Origin: Streptomyces minutiscleroticus
GTDB lineage: Bacteria > Actinomycetota > Actinomycetes > Streptomycetales > Streptomycetaceae
Length of the DNA: 64,000 nt
Direction of reading: 5' to 3'
NCBI RefSeq assembly: GCF_014650875.1
Contig: NZ_BMVU01000001.1
Coordinates: 434,001 to 498,000 of the forward strand
Shown here: piece by piece, positions 48,188-57,187 of the stretch
Layout of the letters: every line of letters starts with the position of its first letter
How positions within the stretch are numbered: the stretch's first letter is position 1
The notes under the pieces: generated by a model
Database searches by the model: none
The model's input: only the letters and a program-made list of their open reading frames with translations
Told to the model about the DNA's origin: nothing
Position numbers and translations under genes: made by a program

Positions 48188-48575
48188 CACGGGTCCAGCA
48201 TCGGCCTTGCGCCGGGCCCGCGCACCCGGGACATACGGCCCTTTGTCCGTGCCCGGCACCGCACGTCCCCTCCGTCCGCGGCGTCCGTCCGGCGGGCGGC
48301 CGGACGCCCCCGACGGGGGGAAGGAAAATCCGGCGGAACGTGCCGCCCGCGCGGTCGCCGCCCCGGTCTCCCGCGGTCGCCGGCCCGGACCGGGCCCGCC
48401 CGAACGGCCGGTCCCCGCCCGGCGGGCGGCCCGCCCGGGGGCGCGGCGTCACGGGCGCCGTCGGCTCCCGCCCGGACGTGCGGGGCCGCCCGCGGGACGG
48501 ATCGGCGGGCCGGGAGGGCAGCCCGCCGCCGGACCCCGCAAGCCGCCGCCGGAGCCGCCCGGCGGGGGCGGCGCC
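48188..48575. other. 388-bp very GC-rich intergenic region
   Basis: Between the DUF4240 gene and the WYL regulator gene. It is over 75 percent GC with short inverted repeats such as GGCGGGC/GCCCGCC. I see no gene, clear promoter or strong terminator in it. Confidence 0.5.
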
Positions 48576-49550
48576 TCAGTCCGCGTACAGCGCCGCCGCC
48601 CGCGCCGCCGCCTCCGCGAAACGGCGGCGCAGCGCGGGCGGCTCCAGGACCTCCGCCTCCGGGCCAAGCGCCAGCAGCTGGGCGTACGCCACCTCGTGCG
48701 ACTCGACCGGGAGGGTCACGGTGAGCCGGCCCCCGGCGTCCGGCGGTCCCGCCGCCTCCAGCGCCTCGCGGGCGGCGGCGGGGTCGGCCACGTGCGGCAG
48801 CAGGCGGGCGCCCTGCTCCGACAGGCGCACCACCGCCTTCGCGCGCAGCAGCGAGCGCGCGAACTGCTCGGCCCGCTCCGCCCAGAAGGCGGGGAGGTCG
48901 AACTCCTCGTCGCGGTCGTAGCGGTCGGCGCCCGGCTCCACCGAGGTGAAGCGGTCGATCCGGTAGACGCGGTACGCCCCGGCTTCGGGGACGCGGGCGC
49001 ACAGGTACCACACGCCCGCCTTCAGCACGAGCCCGTAGGGCTCCAGCTCCCGCTTCACGTCCGCCTCCCGGCGGCGGTAGCGGGCGACGACCCGCCGGTC
49101 GTCCCACACGGCGTCCGCGACGGCCGGCAGCCACTCGGGCGTGCGCGGCTCGGCGAACCAGGCCGGGGCGTCCAGGTGGAACCGCTGCGCCGCCGTCCGC
49201 GAGGCGTCCCGCAGGGACGGCAGCAGCGCGGCGGACACCTTCAGCCGGGCCGCCGAGGCCGCGTCCTCCAGGCCCATCTCGCGCAGCGCGCCCGGCACCC
49301 CGCTGAGGAACAGCGCCTCCGCCTCACCCCGGGCCAGGCCCGTCAGCCGGGTGCGGTAGCCGCCGATCAGGCGGTAGCCGCCGGTCCTGCCGCGGTCGGC
49401 GTACACCGGGACACCCGCCTCCGACAGGGCCTGGGCGTCCCGGGCGATCGTCCGCTCGGACACCTCCAGCTCCCGGGCCAGCTCCGCGGCGGTCATCGAC
49501 GGCCGGGACTGGAGCAGCAGCACCATCTTGATCAGGCGGGCAGCGCGCAT
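48576..49550 (-). CDS. WYL-domain transcriptional regulator (DeoR-like HTH)
   Basis: 324 residues. The N-terminal winged helix-turn-helix MRAARLIKMVLLLQSRPSMTAAELARELEVSERTIARDAQALSEAGVPVYADRGRTGGYRL is characteristic. A WYL domain follows with PYGLVLKAGVWYLCARV, which may bind ssDNA or nucleotides. A C-terminal WCX region completes the protein. Such proteins control DNA-damage, defence or metabolic genes. No dedicated target is adjacent. ATG 49550 begins exactly at the HTH. The longer frame to 49655 is rejected. Confidence 0.9.
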   Translation of the reverse strand: MRAARLIKMVLLLQSRPSMTAAELARELEVSERTIARDAQALSEAGVPVYADRGRTGGYRLIGGYRTRLTGLARGEAEALFLSGVPGALREMGLEDAASAARLKVSAALLPSLRDASRTAAQRFHLDAPAWFAEPRTPEWLPAVADAVWDDRRVVARYRRREADVKRELEPYGLVLKAGVWYLCARVPEAGAYRVYRIDRFTSVEPGADRYDRDEEFDLPAFWAERAEQFARSLLRAKAVVRLSEQGARLLPHVADPAAAREALEAAGPPDAGGRLTVTLPVESHEVAYAQLLALGPEAEVLEPPALRRRFAEAAARAAALYAD

Positions 49551-49616
49551 GGACTCATCATGCCGCGCGCCGCCGGCACCGCACGGCGGCAGCCGGGGGA
49601 GGAGGGCGCGTACGGC

Positions 49617-49650
49617 GAGGGGCGCGGCGGCCGAAGCCACCGCGCCCCTC
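49617..49650 (-). terminator. Terminator of aceE
   Basis: GAGGGGCGCGG (49617-49627) pairs with CCGCGCCCCTC (49640-49650), an inner GGC/GCC adds three pairs, and it lies 37 bases after the aceE stop. Confidence 0.75.
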
Positions 49651-49686
49651 GTCACCCCTCCCGGTCCACCGGAAGGGGATCACAGA

Positions 49687-52389
49687 TCACAGGCCGTAGC
49701 GCTCGCGCGCCTCCTTCACGGCCGTCGCCTTGACCTCGCCGCGCCGGGCCAGCTGGGCCAGCGCCGCGACGACGATCGACTGCGCGTCGACGCCGAAGTG
49801 GCGGCGGGCCGCCTCGCGGGTGTCGGAGAGGCCGAAGCCGTCCGTGCCCAGCGAGGTGTAGTCCTGCTCGACCCACTGCGCGATCTGGTCCGGGACCTGG
49901 CGCATGTAGTCGGAGACCGCGAGGACCGGGCCCTCGGCGCCCTGGAGCGCCCGGCGCACGAACGGCACCCGCTCCTCGCCGCGCAGCAGCGCCTCGTCGG
50001 CCTCCATGGCGTCGCGCCGCAGCTCGGTCCAGGAGGTCGCGGACCACACGTCGGCGGCCACGCCCCACTCCTCGGCGAGCAGCCGCTGGGCGTCGAGGGC
50101 CCAGTGGATCGCCGTGCCGGAGCCGAGGAGCTGGATGCGCGGGGCGTTCGCCGGCGCGGTCAGGCCCGCGGTCTCCGCCGTGTTGAAGCGGTACAGGCCC
50201 TTGACGATGCCCTCGTCGATGCCGGGGACGGCCGGCTTCGCGGGCTGCGGCAGCGGCTCGTTGTAGACCGTCAGGTAGTAGAAGACGTTCTGGTCCTCGC
50301 CCGGGGCCGCCTCGCCGTACATCCGGCGCAGGCCCTCCTTGACGATGGCCGCGACCTCGTAGGCGAAGGCCGGGTCGTACGTCAGCGCCGCCGGGTTGGT
50401 GGCCGCGATGACCGGGGTGTGGCCGTCGGCGTGCTGCAGGCCCTCGCCGGTCAGCGTGGTGCGGCCGGCCGTGGCGCCGATCAGGAAGCCGCGGCCGAGC
50501 TGGTCGCCGAGCTGCCACATCTGGTCGGCGGTGCGCTGCCAGCCGAACATCGAGTAGAAGATGTAGAACGGGATCATCGCCTCGCCGTGCGTCGCGTACG
50601 CGGTCGACGCGGCGATGAAGTCGGCCATCGAGCCGGCCTCGGTGATCCCCTCGTTGAGGATCTGGCCGTCCTTGGCCTCCTTGTAGTACATCAGCTGGTC
50701 GCGGTCGACCGGCTCGTACGTCTGGCCCTTGGGCGAGTAGATGCCCAGCGACGGGAAGAGGCTCTCCATGCCGAAGGTGCGGGCCTCGTCGGGGACGATC
50801 GGCACCCAGCGCTTGCCGGTCTCCTTGTCGCGGACCAGGTCCTTGACCAGGCGGACGAAGGCCATGGTGGTGGCCACGTTCTGGGAGCCGGAGCCCTTGT
50901 CGAAGGCGGCGAACGCCTTGTCGGCGGGGGCGGGCAGCGGGGCGAGCGCGTGCGTGCGGCGGGCCGGGGCGGGGCCGCCGAGGGCCGCGCGGCGCTCCTG
51001 GAGGTAGCGGACCTCGGGGGAGTCGGCGCCCGGGTGGCCGTAGGGAACCTGGCCGTCGGCGAAGGCGCTGTCCGCGATGGGCAGCTCCAGGAGGTCGCGC
51101 ATCTCCTTGAACTCGTCCACCGTCAGCTTCTTCATCTGGTGGTTGGCGTTCTTGGAGGCGAAGCCCTTGCCGAGCGTGAAGCCCTTGACCGTCTGCGCGA
51201 GGATCACGGTCGGCGCGCCCTTGTGGGACAGGGCCGCCTTGTAGGCCGCGTAGACCTTGCGGGCCTCGTGGCCGCCGCGCGAGAGGTGGAAGCACTCGAG
51301 GATCTTGTCGTCGCTCAGCAGCTTCGCCATCTCGACGAGCGCCGGGTCCTTGCCGAAGAAGTCCTCGCGGATGTAGGCCGCGTCGCGCGTCTGGTACGTC
51401 TGCACCTGCGCGTCGGGCACCTCGCGCAGGCGGCGGACCAGGGCGCCGGTGGTGTCGAGCCGGAACAGCTCGTCCCAGGCGGTGCCCCACAGGGTCTTGA
51501 CGACGTTCCAGCCGGCGCCGCGGAACTGGGCCTCCAGCTCCTGCACGATCTTGAAGTTGGCGCGGACCGGGCCGTCCAGGCGCTGCAGGTTGCAGTTGAT
51601 GACGAAGGTCAGGTTGTCCAGGCCCTCGCGGGAGGCGAGCGCCAGGGCCGCCGTCGACTCGGGCTCGTCCATCTCGCCGTCGCCGAGGAACGCCCACACG
51701 TGGGAGTCGGAGACGTCCTTGATGCCGCGGCTGGTCAGGTAGCGGTTGAAGCGCGCCTGGTAGATCGCCGACAGCGGGCCGAGGCCCATGGAGACGGTCG
51801 GGAACTCCCACAGCCAGGGGAGGCGGCGCGGGTGCGGGTAGGAGGGCAGGCCGTTGCCGCCGGCCTCCTGCCGGAAGTTGTCGAGGTGCGCCTCGGTGAG
51901 GCGGCCGTCGAGGAAGGCGCGGGCGTAGATGCCGGGGGCGGCGTGGCCCTGGACGTAGAGCTGGTCGCCGGAGCCGTCACCCTCCTTGCCCCTGAAGAAG
52001 TGGTTGAAGCCCGTCTCGTAGAGCCAGGCCGCGGAGGCGAAGGTGGCGATGTGGCCGCCGACGCCGTACTTGCTGCCGCGGGTCACCATCGCGGCCGCGT
52101 TCCAGCGGTTCCACGCGGTGATCTTCCGCTCCATCTCCTCGTCGCCGTCCACGGTGGGCTCGGCGGCGGTGGGGATGGTGTTGACGTAGTCCGTCTCCAG
52201 GAGCTTGGGCAGCGCGAGGCCGTTGCCCTCGGCGCGCTCCAGCGTGCGCCGCATCAGGTACGCGGCGCGGTGCGGCCCGGCCGCCTGGGTGACGGCGTCC
52301 AGGGAGGCCTGCCATTCGGCGGTCTCCTCGGGGTCGCGGTCCGGGAGCTGGTCGAGCTCGCTCGGCTGGATAGCGGTGGGGTCGGTCAT
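49687..52389 (-). CDS. aceE: Pyruvate dehydrogenase E1 component (homodimeric)
   Basis: 900 residues. It decarboxylates pyruvate using thiamine diphosphate and passes acetyl to the lipoyl domain of E2. The TPP motif is [32 protein letters not shown] (236-267). Also visible are [29 protein letters not shown] (104-132), [17 protein letters not shown], the transketolase-type second domain with [15 protein letters not shown], and the C-terminal [19 protein letters not shown]. It stands alone, downstream of a GntR regulator, rather than in an operon with E2 and E3. The upstream 338 bp carries several palindromes that suggest regulation. Confidence 0.97.
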   Translation of the reverse strand: MTDPTAIQPSELDQLPDRDPEETAEWQASLDAVTQAAGPHRAAYLMRRTLERAEGNGLALPKLLETDYVNTIPTAAEPTVDGDEEMERKITAWNRWNAAAMVTRGSKYGVGGHIATFASAAWLYETGFNHFFRGKEGDGSGDQLYVQGHAAPGIYARAFLDGRLTEAHLDNFRQEAGGNGLPSYPHPRRLPWLWEFPTVSMGLGPLSAIYQARFNRYLTSRGIKDVSDSHVWAFLGDGEMDEPESTAALALASREGLDNLTFVINCNLQRLDGPVRANFKIVQELEAQFRGAGWNVVKTLWGTAWDELFRLDTTGALVRRLREVPDAQVQTYQTRDAAYIREDFFGKDPALVEMAKLLSDDKILECFHLSRGGHEARKVYAAYKAALSHKGAPTVILAQTVKGFTLGKGFASKNANHQMKKLTVDEFKEMRDLLELPIADSAFADGQVPYGHPGADSPEVRYLQERRAALGGPAPARRTHALAPLPAPADKAFAAFDKGSGSQNVATTMAFVRLVKDLVRDKETGKRWVPIVPDEARTFGMESLFPSLGIYSPKGQTYEPVDRDQLMYYKEAKDGQILNEGITEAGSMADFIAASTAYATHGEAMIPFYIFYSMFGWQRTADQMWQLGDQLGRGFLIGATAGRTTLTGEGLQHADGHTPVIAATNPAALTYDPAFAYEVAAIVKEGLRRMYGEAAPGEDQNVFYYLTVYNEPLPQPAKPAVPGIDEGIVKGLYRFNTAETAGLTAPANAPRIQLLGSGTAIHWALDAQRLLAEEWGVAADVWSATSWTELRRDAMEADEALLRGEERVPFVRRALQGAEGPVLAVSDYMRQVPDQIAQWVEQDYTSLGTDGFGLSDTREAARRHFGVDAQSIVVAALAQLARRGEVKATAVKEARERYGL

Positions 52390-52510
52390 TGCGCCGCCTT
52401 CCGGATGCGGAGGGGGGTTCCCTCGTCGGTAAGGGGTTTGGGGGTGCCCTTGGTCTTTGGCAGGACAGGGCGGCGGGCTTGGTGGAAGCCCGTCGAGGAC
52501 TGTAACTCCG

Positions 52511-52527
52511 TGATCGATGATCGATCA
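52511..52527. promoter_or_regulatory. 17-bp perfect palindrome in the aceE leader region
   Basis: TGATCGAT-G-ATCGATCA is symmetric about 52519 and lies 122 bp before the aceE ATG. The second repeat GACCAAGAA-aac-TTCTTGATC (52535-52555, one mismatch) is just upstream on the minus strand. Both are operator-like. The binding protein is unknown. Confidence 0.6.
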
Positions 52528-52565
52528 AAGGGTTGACCAAGAAAACTTCTTGATCGCGACAAAGT

Positions 52566-52602
52566 AGGCACCGGGTGCCTTCCCATTAGGCACCCGGTGC
52601 CT
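52566..52602 (-). terminator. Hairpin between the GntR gene and aceE whose arms are themselves palindromes
   Basis: AGGCACCGGGTGCC (52566-52579) pairs perfectly with GGCACCCGGTGCCT (52589-52602) around TTCCCATTA, followed by TGTTTT on the plus strand and CTTTGT on the minus. Each arm also contains GGCACC-N-GGTGCC, so the element could be two operators 22 bp apart instead of, or as well as, a terminator of the GntR gene. The remaining part of 52390-52727 has no gene. Confidence 0.7.
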
Positions 52603-52727
52603 TGTTTTCGAAGGATTCTCGCAGGTCGTGGCGGGTTCGAGCGAATCCGCGGCTTGCCGCGGGACGCCGTCCGGCGGTTTCGGCAACCGATGACCGGTGC
52701 TTTTCGCCCAGGCTCGTCCGGCGCCCC

Positions 52728-53351
52728 TCACGCACGCGGCGCGCAGCCCAGGACGTGCGCCTTGACCAGGTCCGCGATCAGCGGGTCCCGCCGCCGGAAC
52801 GCCGCCACGAGCGCCTCGTGCTCCTCCGCGTACGACTGCTGCACGGTGCCCAGCCAGCGGATGGACAGCGCCGTGAACACCTCGATGCCGAGGCCCTCCC
52901 AGGTGTGCAGCAGGACGGAGTTGCCCGCGGCCCGCACCAGCTCGCGGTGGAAGGCGACCGTGTGGCGCACCTGCGCCGTGCCGTCCGCGTGCCGGTCGGC
53001 CTCGTAGAGCGCGGCCACGTGCGGCTCCAGGGCCGAGCAGTCCTCGGCCAGCCGGGCGGCCGCCAGCTCGGCGGCGATGGCCTCCAGACCGGCCCGCACC
53101 GGGTAGCTCTCCTCCAGGTCCGCCGCCGTCAGGTTCCGCACCCGCACGCCCTTGTTGGGTGCCGACTCGATCAGCCGCAGGGACTCCAGCTCGCGCAGCG
53201 CCTCGCGCACGGGGGTCTGGCTGACCTCCAGCTCCGTGGCGATGCGGCGCTCGACGATGCGCTCGCCCGGCTTCCAGCGCCCGCTGACGATCCCCTCCAC
53301 GATGTGCTCGCGGATCTGTTCGCGCAGCGAGTGGACGACGGGCGCGGTCAT
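52728..53351 (-). CDS. GntR-family (FadR/FCD) transcriptional regulator
   Basis: 207 residues. The N-terminal winged helix (REQIREHIVEGIVSGRWKPGERIVERRIATELEVSQTPVREALRELESLRLIE) and a C-terminal FCD ligand domain (YPVRAGLEAIAAELAA to HTVAFHRELVRAAGNSVLLHTWEGL, with the metal-binding His residues) are complete. FCD members respond to carboxylic acids. Its position between aceE and the E2/lpdA genes makes pyruvate or acyl-CoA metabolism a plausible target, similar in idea to PdhR, but that is inference. GAAGGAG precedes ATG 53351. Confidence 0.88.
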   Translation of the reverse strand: MTAPVVHSLREQIREHIVEGIVSGRWKPGERIVERRIATELEVSQTPVREALRELESLRLIESAPNKGVRVRNLTAADLEESYPVRAGLEAIAAELAAARLAEDCSALEPHVAALYEADRHADGTAQVRHTVAFHRELVRAAGNSVLLHTWEGLGIEVFTALSIRWLGTVQQSYAEEHEALVAAFRRRDPLIADLVKAHVLGCAPRA

Positions 53352-53536
53352 GGAGGCTCCTTCGGCGGGGACGCACAGGACCCGAGGGCGTTGACTTCTA
53401 GACAATAAAGCCGTATCGCCCCGGTGCAGACCCGCGCGGGGGCGCTCGTCCACAGGTGAGACGAGGCGCACACGCCCCCGTCCCGCTCGTCCCTTTCGTA
53501 CGCGGAGCCGGGCCGGGCGGACGGCCGCCGGACACG

Positions 53537-53574
53537 GCGGTGCCCCCGCCCGGACGTCCGGACGGGGGCACCGC
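53537..53574 (-). terminator. Terminator of sucB
   Basis: A near-perfect stem of 17 pairs with one mismatch (GCGGTGCCCCCGcCCGGA / TCCGGaCGGGGGCACCGC), 20 bases after the sucB stop. Confidence 0.85.
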
Positions 53575-53593
53575 GCACACCTGGCCCGAGGGG

Positions 53594-55447
53594 TCAGAGG
53601 CCGAGCTCGACCTCGAACTCGCCCGCCTCCAGGATGGCCTTGACCGTGGTCAGGTAACGGGCCGCGTCGGCGCCGTCCACCAGACGGTGGTCGTAGGAGA
53701 GGGTCAGGTAGGTCATGTCGCGGACGCCGATGACCGTGCCCTCCTCCGTCTCGATGACGGCCGGGCGCTTGACCGTGGCACCGATGCCGAGGATCGCGAC
53801 CTGGTTCGGCGGCACGATGATCGTGTCGAACAGCGCGCCGCGCGAGCCGGTGTTGCTGATGGTGAAGGTCGCGCCGGCCAGCTCGTCCGGGCTGATCTTG
53901 CTGGCCCGGACCTTGCCCGCCAGCTCGGCCGTGGCCTTGGCGATGCCGGCGATGTTCAGGTCGCCCGCGTGCTTGATGACCGGGGTCATCAGGCCCTTCT
54001 CCGAGTCCACCGCGATACCGACGTTCTCGGTGTCGAAGTAGGTGATCGTGCCCTCGGCCTCGTTGATCCGGGCGTTGATGACCGGGTGGGCCTTCAGCGC
54101 CTGGGCGGCGGCCTTGACGAAGAACGGCATCGGGGAGAGCTTGACGCCCTCGCGCGCCGCGAACGCGTCCTTGGCCCGGGCGCGCAGCTTCATCAGGCGG
54201 GTGACGTCGACCTCGACCACCGAGGACAGCTGGGCCTGCTCGTGCAGGGCCTTGACCATGTTGTCGCCGATGACCTTGCGGATGCGCGGCATCTTGACGG
54301 TCTGGCCGCGCAGCGGGGAGGCCTCCAGGGAGGGGGCCTTCCTCGCCGAGGGGGCGGCCTGGGCGGGAGCCGCGGCCGGGGCCGGAGCGGCCTTCGCGGC
54401 CTCGGCGGCGGCGACGACGTCCTGCTTGCGGATGCGGCCGCCGACGCCCGTGCCCTTGACGGAGCCCAGGTCGACGCCGTTCTCGGCGGCGAGCTTGCGC
54501 ACCAGCGGGGTCACGTACGCGCCCTCGCCACCGGAGGCCGCGGCCGGAGCCGGGGCCGGAGCGGCGGGAGCCTGCGCGGGGGCCGGAGCCGGAGCGGGGG
54601 CGGCGGGCGCCGGCTCGGAGGCCGGGGTGCGCTGCTCCTGCGGGGCCGGGGCGCTGGGCGCCTGCGGGGCGGCCGGCTGGGCCGGGGCCGCGGGGGCGGC
54701 CTGGGCCGGGGCCGCCTGCTGCGGGGCCGGAGCCGGGGCGGGAGCCTCGGCCGGGGCCTGCGGGGCCTCCTGCGGGGCGGCGGCCGGAGCCGCGCCCGGG
54801 GCGCCGATGACGCCGAGCTTGGCGCCCACCTCGGCCGTCTCGTCCTCGTTGACCGTGATCTCCAGGAGCACACCGGAGGTGGGCGCCGGGATCTCGGTGT
54901 CGACCTTGTCCGTGGAGACCTCGAGCAGCGGCTCGTCGGCCTCGACGGAGTCGCCCACCTCCTTGAGCCAGCGGGTGACGGTGCCCTCGGTGACCGACTC
55001 GCCCAGCGCGGGCAGGACGACGTCGGTGCCCTCGGCGCTGCCGCCGCCGGAGGCGGCCTCGGCGGTCGGGGCCGGGGCGGGGGCCTCGGTCTCGGTGGAC
55101 GGCTTGGCCTGCGGGGCCTCGGGGGCCTGCTCCTGCCGGGCCGGAGCCTGCTCCTGCTGGGCCGGGGCGGCCTCGGCGGCCGGGGCCGGGGTCTCGGCCG
55201 GGGCGCCGGAACCGTCGTCGATCACGGCCAGCTCGGCGCCGACCTCGACGGTCTCGTCCTCGGCGACCTTGATGGAGGCGAGCACGCCGGCGGCCGGCGA
55301 GGGGATCTCGGTGTCGACCTTGTCGGTGGAGACCTCGAGCAGCGGCTCGTCGGCCTCGACACGCTCGCCCTCGGCCTTCAGCCAGCGGGTGACAGTGCCC
55401 TCGGTGACGCTCTCGCCGAGCGCCGGAAGGGTTACGGAAACCGCCAT
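53594..55447 (-). CDS. sucB: Dihydrolipoamide acyltransferase (E2) with two lipoyl domains
   Basis: 617 residues. Two nearly identical lipoyl domains carry the attachment lysines Lys43 and Lys181 in (L)[12 protein letters not shown]. Pro/Ala-rich linkers separate them. An E3/E1-binding domain ([32 protein letters not shown], about 313-344) and a catalytic CAT domain end with SYDHRLVDG (catalytic His587 and Asp591). It is labelled sucB in most actinobacterial genomes but probably serves pyruvate dehydrogenase with AceE, and perhaps 2-oxoglutarate dehydrogenase too. Lipoate is made by LipA/LipB. It shares an operon with lpdA (54 bp gap, lpdA first). The duplicated lipoyl codons are a hot spot for homologous deletion. 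Confidence 0.95.
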   Translation of the reverse strand: MAVSVTLPALGESVTEGTVTRWLKAEGERVEADEPLLEVSTDKVDTEIPSPAAGVLASIKVAEDETVEVGAELAVIDDGSGAPAETPAPAAEAAPAQQEQAPARQEQAPEAPQAKPSTETEAPAPAPTAEAASGGGSAEGTDVVLPALGESVTEGTVTRWLKEVGDSVEADEPLLEVSTDKVDTEIPAPTSGVLLEITVNEDETAEVGAKLGVIGAPGAAPAAAPQEAPQAPAEAPAPAPAPQQAAPAQAAPAAPAQPAAPQAPSAPAPQEQRTPASEPAPAAPAPAPAPAQAPAAPAPAPAAASGGEGAYVTPLVRKLAAENGVDLGSVKGTGVGGRIRKQDVVAAAEAAKAAPAPAAAPAQAAPSARKAPSLEASPLRGQTVKMPRIRKVIGDNMVKALHEQAQLSSVVEVDVTRLMKLRARAKDAFAAREGVKLSPMPFFVKAAAQALKAHPVINARINEAEGTITYFDTENVGIAVDSEKGLMTPVIKHAGDLNIAGIAKATAELAGKVRASKISPDELAGATFTISNTGSRGALFDTIIVPPNQVAILGIGATVKRPAVIETEEGTVIGVRDMTYLTLSYDHRLVDGADAARYLTTVKAILEAGEFEVELGL

Positions 55448-55501
55448 GGTTTCGGTTGCTCCTTACGAAAGTGCGGAAGTCTTGTCGTCGCCCGAGGGCT
55501 G

Positions 55502-56890
55502 TCAGTCGTGGGAGTGCAGCGGCTTGCCGGCCAGGGCCAGGTGGGCCTCGCCGAGCGCCTCGTTCTGGGTCGGGTGGGCGTGGATGAGCTGCGCGACCTC
55601 GGCGGGCAGCGCCTCCCAGTTGTAGATCAGCTGGGCCTCGCCGACCTGCTCGCCCATGCGGTCGCCGACCATGTGGACGCCGACCACGGCACCGTCCTTG
55701 ACCTGGACGAGCTTGATCTCGCCCGCGGTCTTGAGGATCTTGCTCCGGCCGTTGCCCGCGAGGTTGTACTTCAGCGCGACGACCTTGTCCGCACCGTAGA
55801 CCTCCTTGGCCTTGGCCTCGGTGATGCCGACGGAGGCGACCTCGGGGTGGCAGTAGGTCACGCGCGGCACGCCGTCGTAGTCGATCGGGACGGTCTTCAG
55901 GCCGGCCAGGCGCTCCGCGACGAGGATGCCCTCGGCGAAGCCGACGTGCGCGAGCTGGAGGGTCGGGACGAGGTCGCCGACGGCCGAGATCGTCGGCACG
56001 TTCGTACGCATGTACTCGTCGACCAGGACGTAGCCGCGGTCCATGGCGACCCCGGCCTCCTCGTAGCCCAGGCCCTGCGAGACCGGGCCGCGGCCGATGG
56101 CGACCAGCAGGACCTCGGCCTCGAACTCCTTGCCGTCGGCCAGGGTGACCTTGACGCCGTCCTGGGTGTACTCGGCCTTCTCGAAGAAGGTGCCCAGGTT
56201 GAACTTGATCCCGCGCTTGCGGAAGGCGCGCTCCAGCAGCTTGGAGCTGTTCTCGTCCTCGACCGGGACGAGGTGCTTCAGGCCCTCGACGATGGTGACG
56301 TCGGTGCCGAAGGACTTCCATGCGGAGGCGAACTCGACGCCGATGACGCCGCCGCCCAGGATGATCGCCGACTTCGGCACGCGGTCCAGGACGAGGGCGT
56401 GGTCGGAGGAGATGATCCGGTCGCCGTCGATGGTCAGGCCCGGCAGCGACTTCGGCACGGAGCCGGTCGCCAGCAGGACGTGGCGCCCCTGGACCCGCTG
56501 ACCGTTGACGTCCACCGAGGTCGGGGAGGACAGGCGGCCCTCGCCCTCGATGTAGGTCACCTTGCGGGAGGCGATCAGGCCCTGCAGACCCTTGTACAGG
56601 CCCGAGATGACCTCGTCCTTGTACTTCTGGACGGCGGGGACGTCGATCCCCTCGAAGGTGGCCTTGACACCGAACTGCTCGCTCTCGCGGGCCTGGTCGG
56701 CGATCTCGCCCGCGTGGAGCAGGGCCTTGGTGGGAATGCATCCCTTGTGCAGGCAGGTGCCGCCGACCTTGTCCTTCTCGATCAGGGCGACGTCCAGACC
56801 CAGCTGCGCCCCGCGCAGGGCCGCGGCGTAACCACCGCTACCACCGCCGAGGATCACTAGGTCGAAAACGGTGCTGGCGTCGTTCGCCAC
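55502..56890 (-). CDS. lpdA: Dihydrolipoyl dehydrogenase (E3)
   Basis: 462 residues. FAD-binding start FDLVILGGGSGGYAAALRGAQLG, redox disulfide Cys46/Cys51 in GGTCLHKGCIPTK, NAD motif ILGGGVIGVEFA and dimer-interface His439/Glu444 (AHPTQNE) are all present. It reoxidises the lipoyl groups of E2 and makes NADH. GTG 56890 has GGAGG six bases upstream. The open frame continues to 57067 but no E3 has such an extension. First gene of the lpdA-sucB pair. Confidence 0.97.
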   Translation of the reverse strand: MANDASTVFDLVILGGGSGGYAAALRGAQLGLDVALIEKDKVGGTCLHKGCIPTKALLHAGEIADQARESEQFGVKATFEGIDVPAVQKYKDEVISGLYKGLQGLIASRKVTYIEGEGRLSSPTSVDVNGQRVQGRHVLLATGSVPKSLPGLTIDGDRIISSDHALVLDRVPKSAIILGGGVIGVEFASAWKSFGTDVTIVEGLKHLVPVEDENSSKLLERAFRKRGIKFNLGTFFEKAEYTQDGVKVTLADGKEFEAEVLLVAIGRGPVSQGLGYEEAGVAMDRGYVLVDEYMRTNVPTISAVGDLVPTLQLAHVGFAEGILVAERLAGLKTVPIDYDGVPRVTYCHPEVASVGITEAKAKEVYGADKVVALKYNLAGNGRSKILKTAGEIKLVQVKDGAVVGVHMVGDRMGEQVGEAQLIYNWEALPAEVAQLIHAHPTQNEALGEAHLALAGKPLHSHD

Positions 56891-57140
56891 GTCACGTCCT
56901 CCATGCATTGCGCCGTACGCCGGTCTCCACTGACCGGGCGGCGGCTGGTGTCCGGCCGCTCTTTCTTCGGCCCTGTGGTGGGGGCCCTGTCCTGCCGAGA
57001 ACCCATCTTCGCACTTGTCGGGGACAGGTGGGACGCGGGGCCGGTGTGTGGACGTGTGATCGCTCACGTGACCGCCCGCGTGCGGGGAGCGCGGGCGCGC
57101 GGCGAGGCGCGGGTCCCGCCGGACGCGGAACGCGGCGCCG

Positions 57141-57180
57141 CGGGCCGGCTCCGGGCGCGTGGGCGCCCGGAGCCGGCCCG
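57141..57180 (-). terminator. Terminator of pepA
   Basis: CGGGCCGGCTCCGGGCGC (57141-57158) and GCGCCCGGAGCCGGCCCG (57163-57180) form a perfect 18-bp stem with a four-base loop, eight bases after the pepA stop. The rest of 56891-57187 is the lpdA promoter region with no gene. Confidence 0.9.
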
Positions 57181-57187
57181 CCGGTGC

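Noticed and set aside
45012..48452. Extension of the MarP-type protease frame to 1146 codons
   Set aside because: The extension has no family resemblance, is antisense to the amidase gene, and GTG 46202 has an excellent ribosome site.
52728..56741. 1337-codon minus-strand frame covering the GntR gene and the E2/E3 region
   Set aside because: Only its 3' part (from 53351) encodes the GntR protein. The upstream part is the wrong frame of sucB and lpdA, giving Arg/Gly/Pro-rich nonsense.
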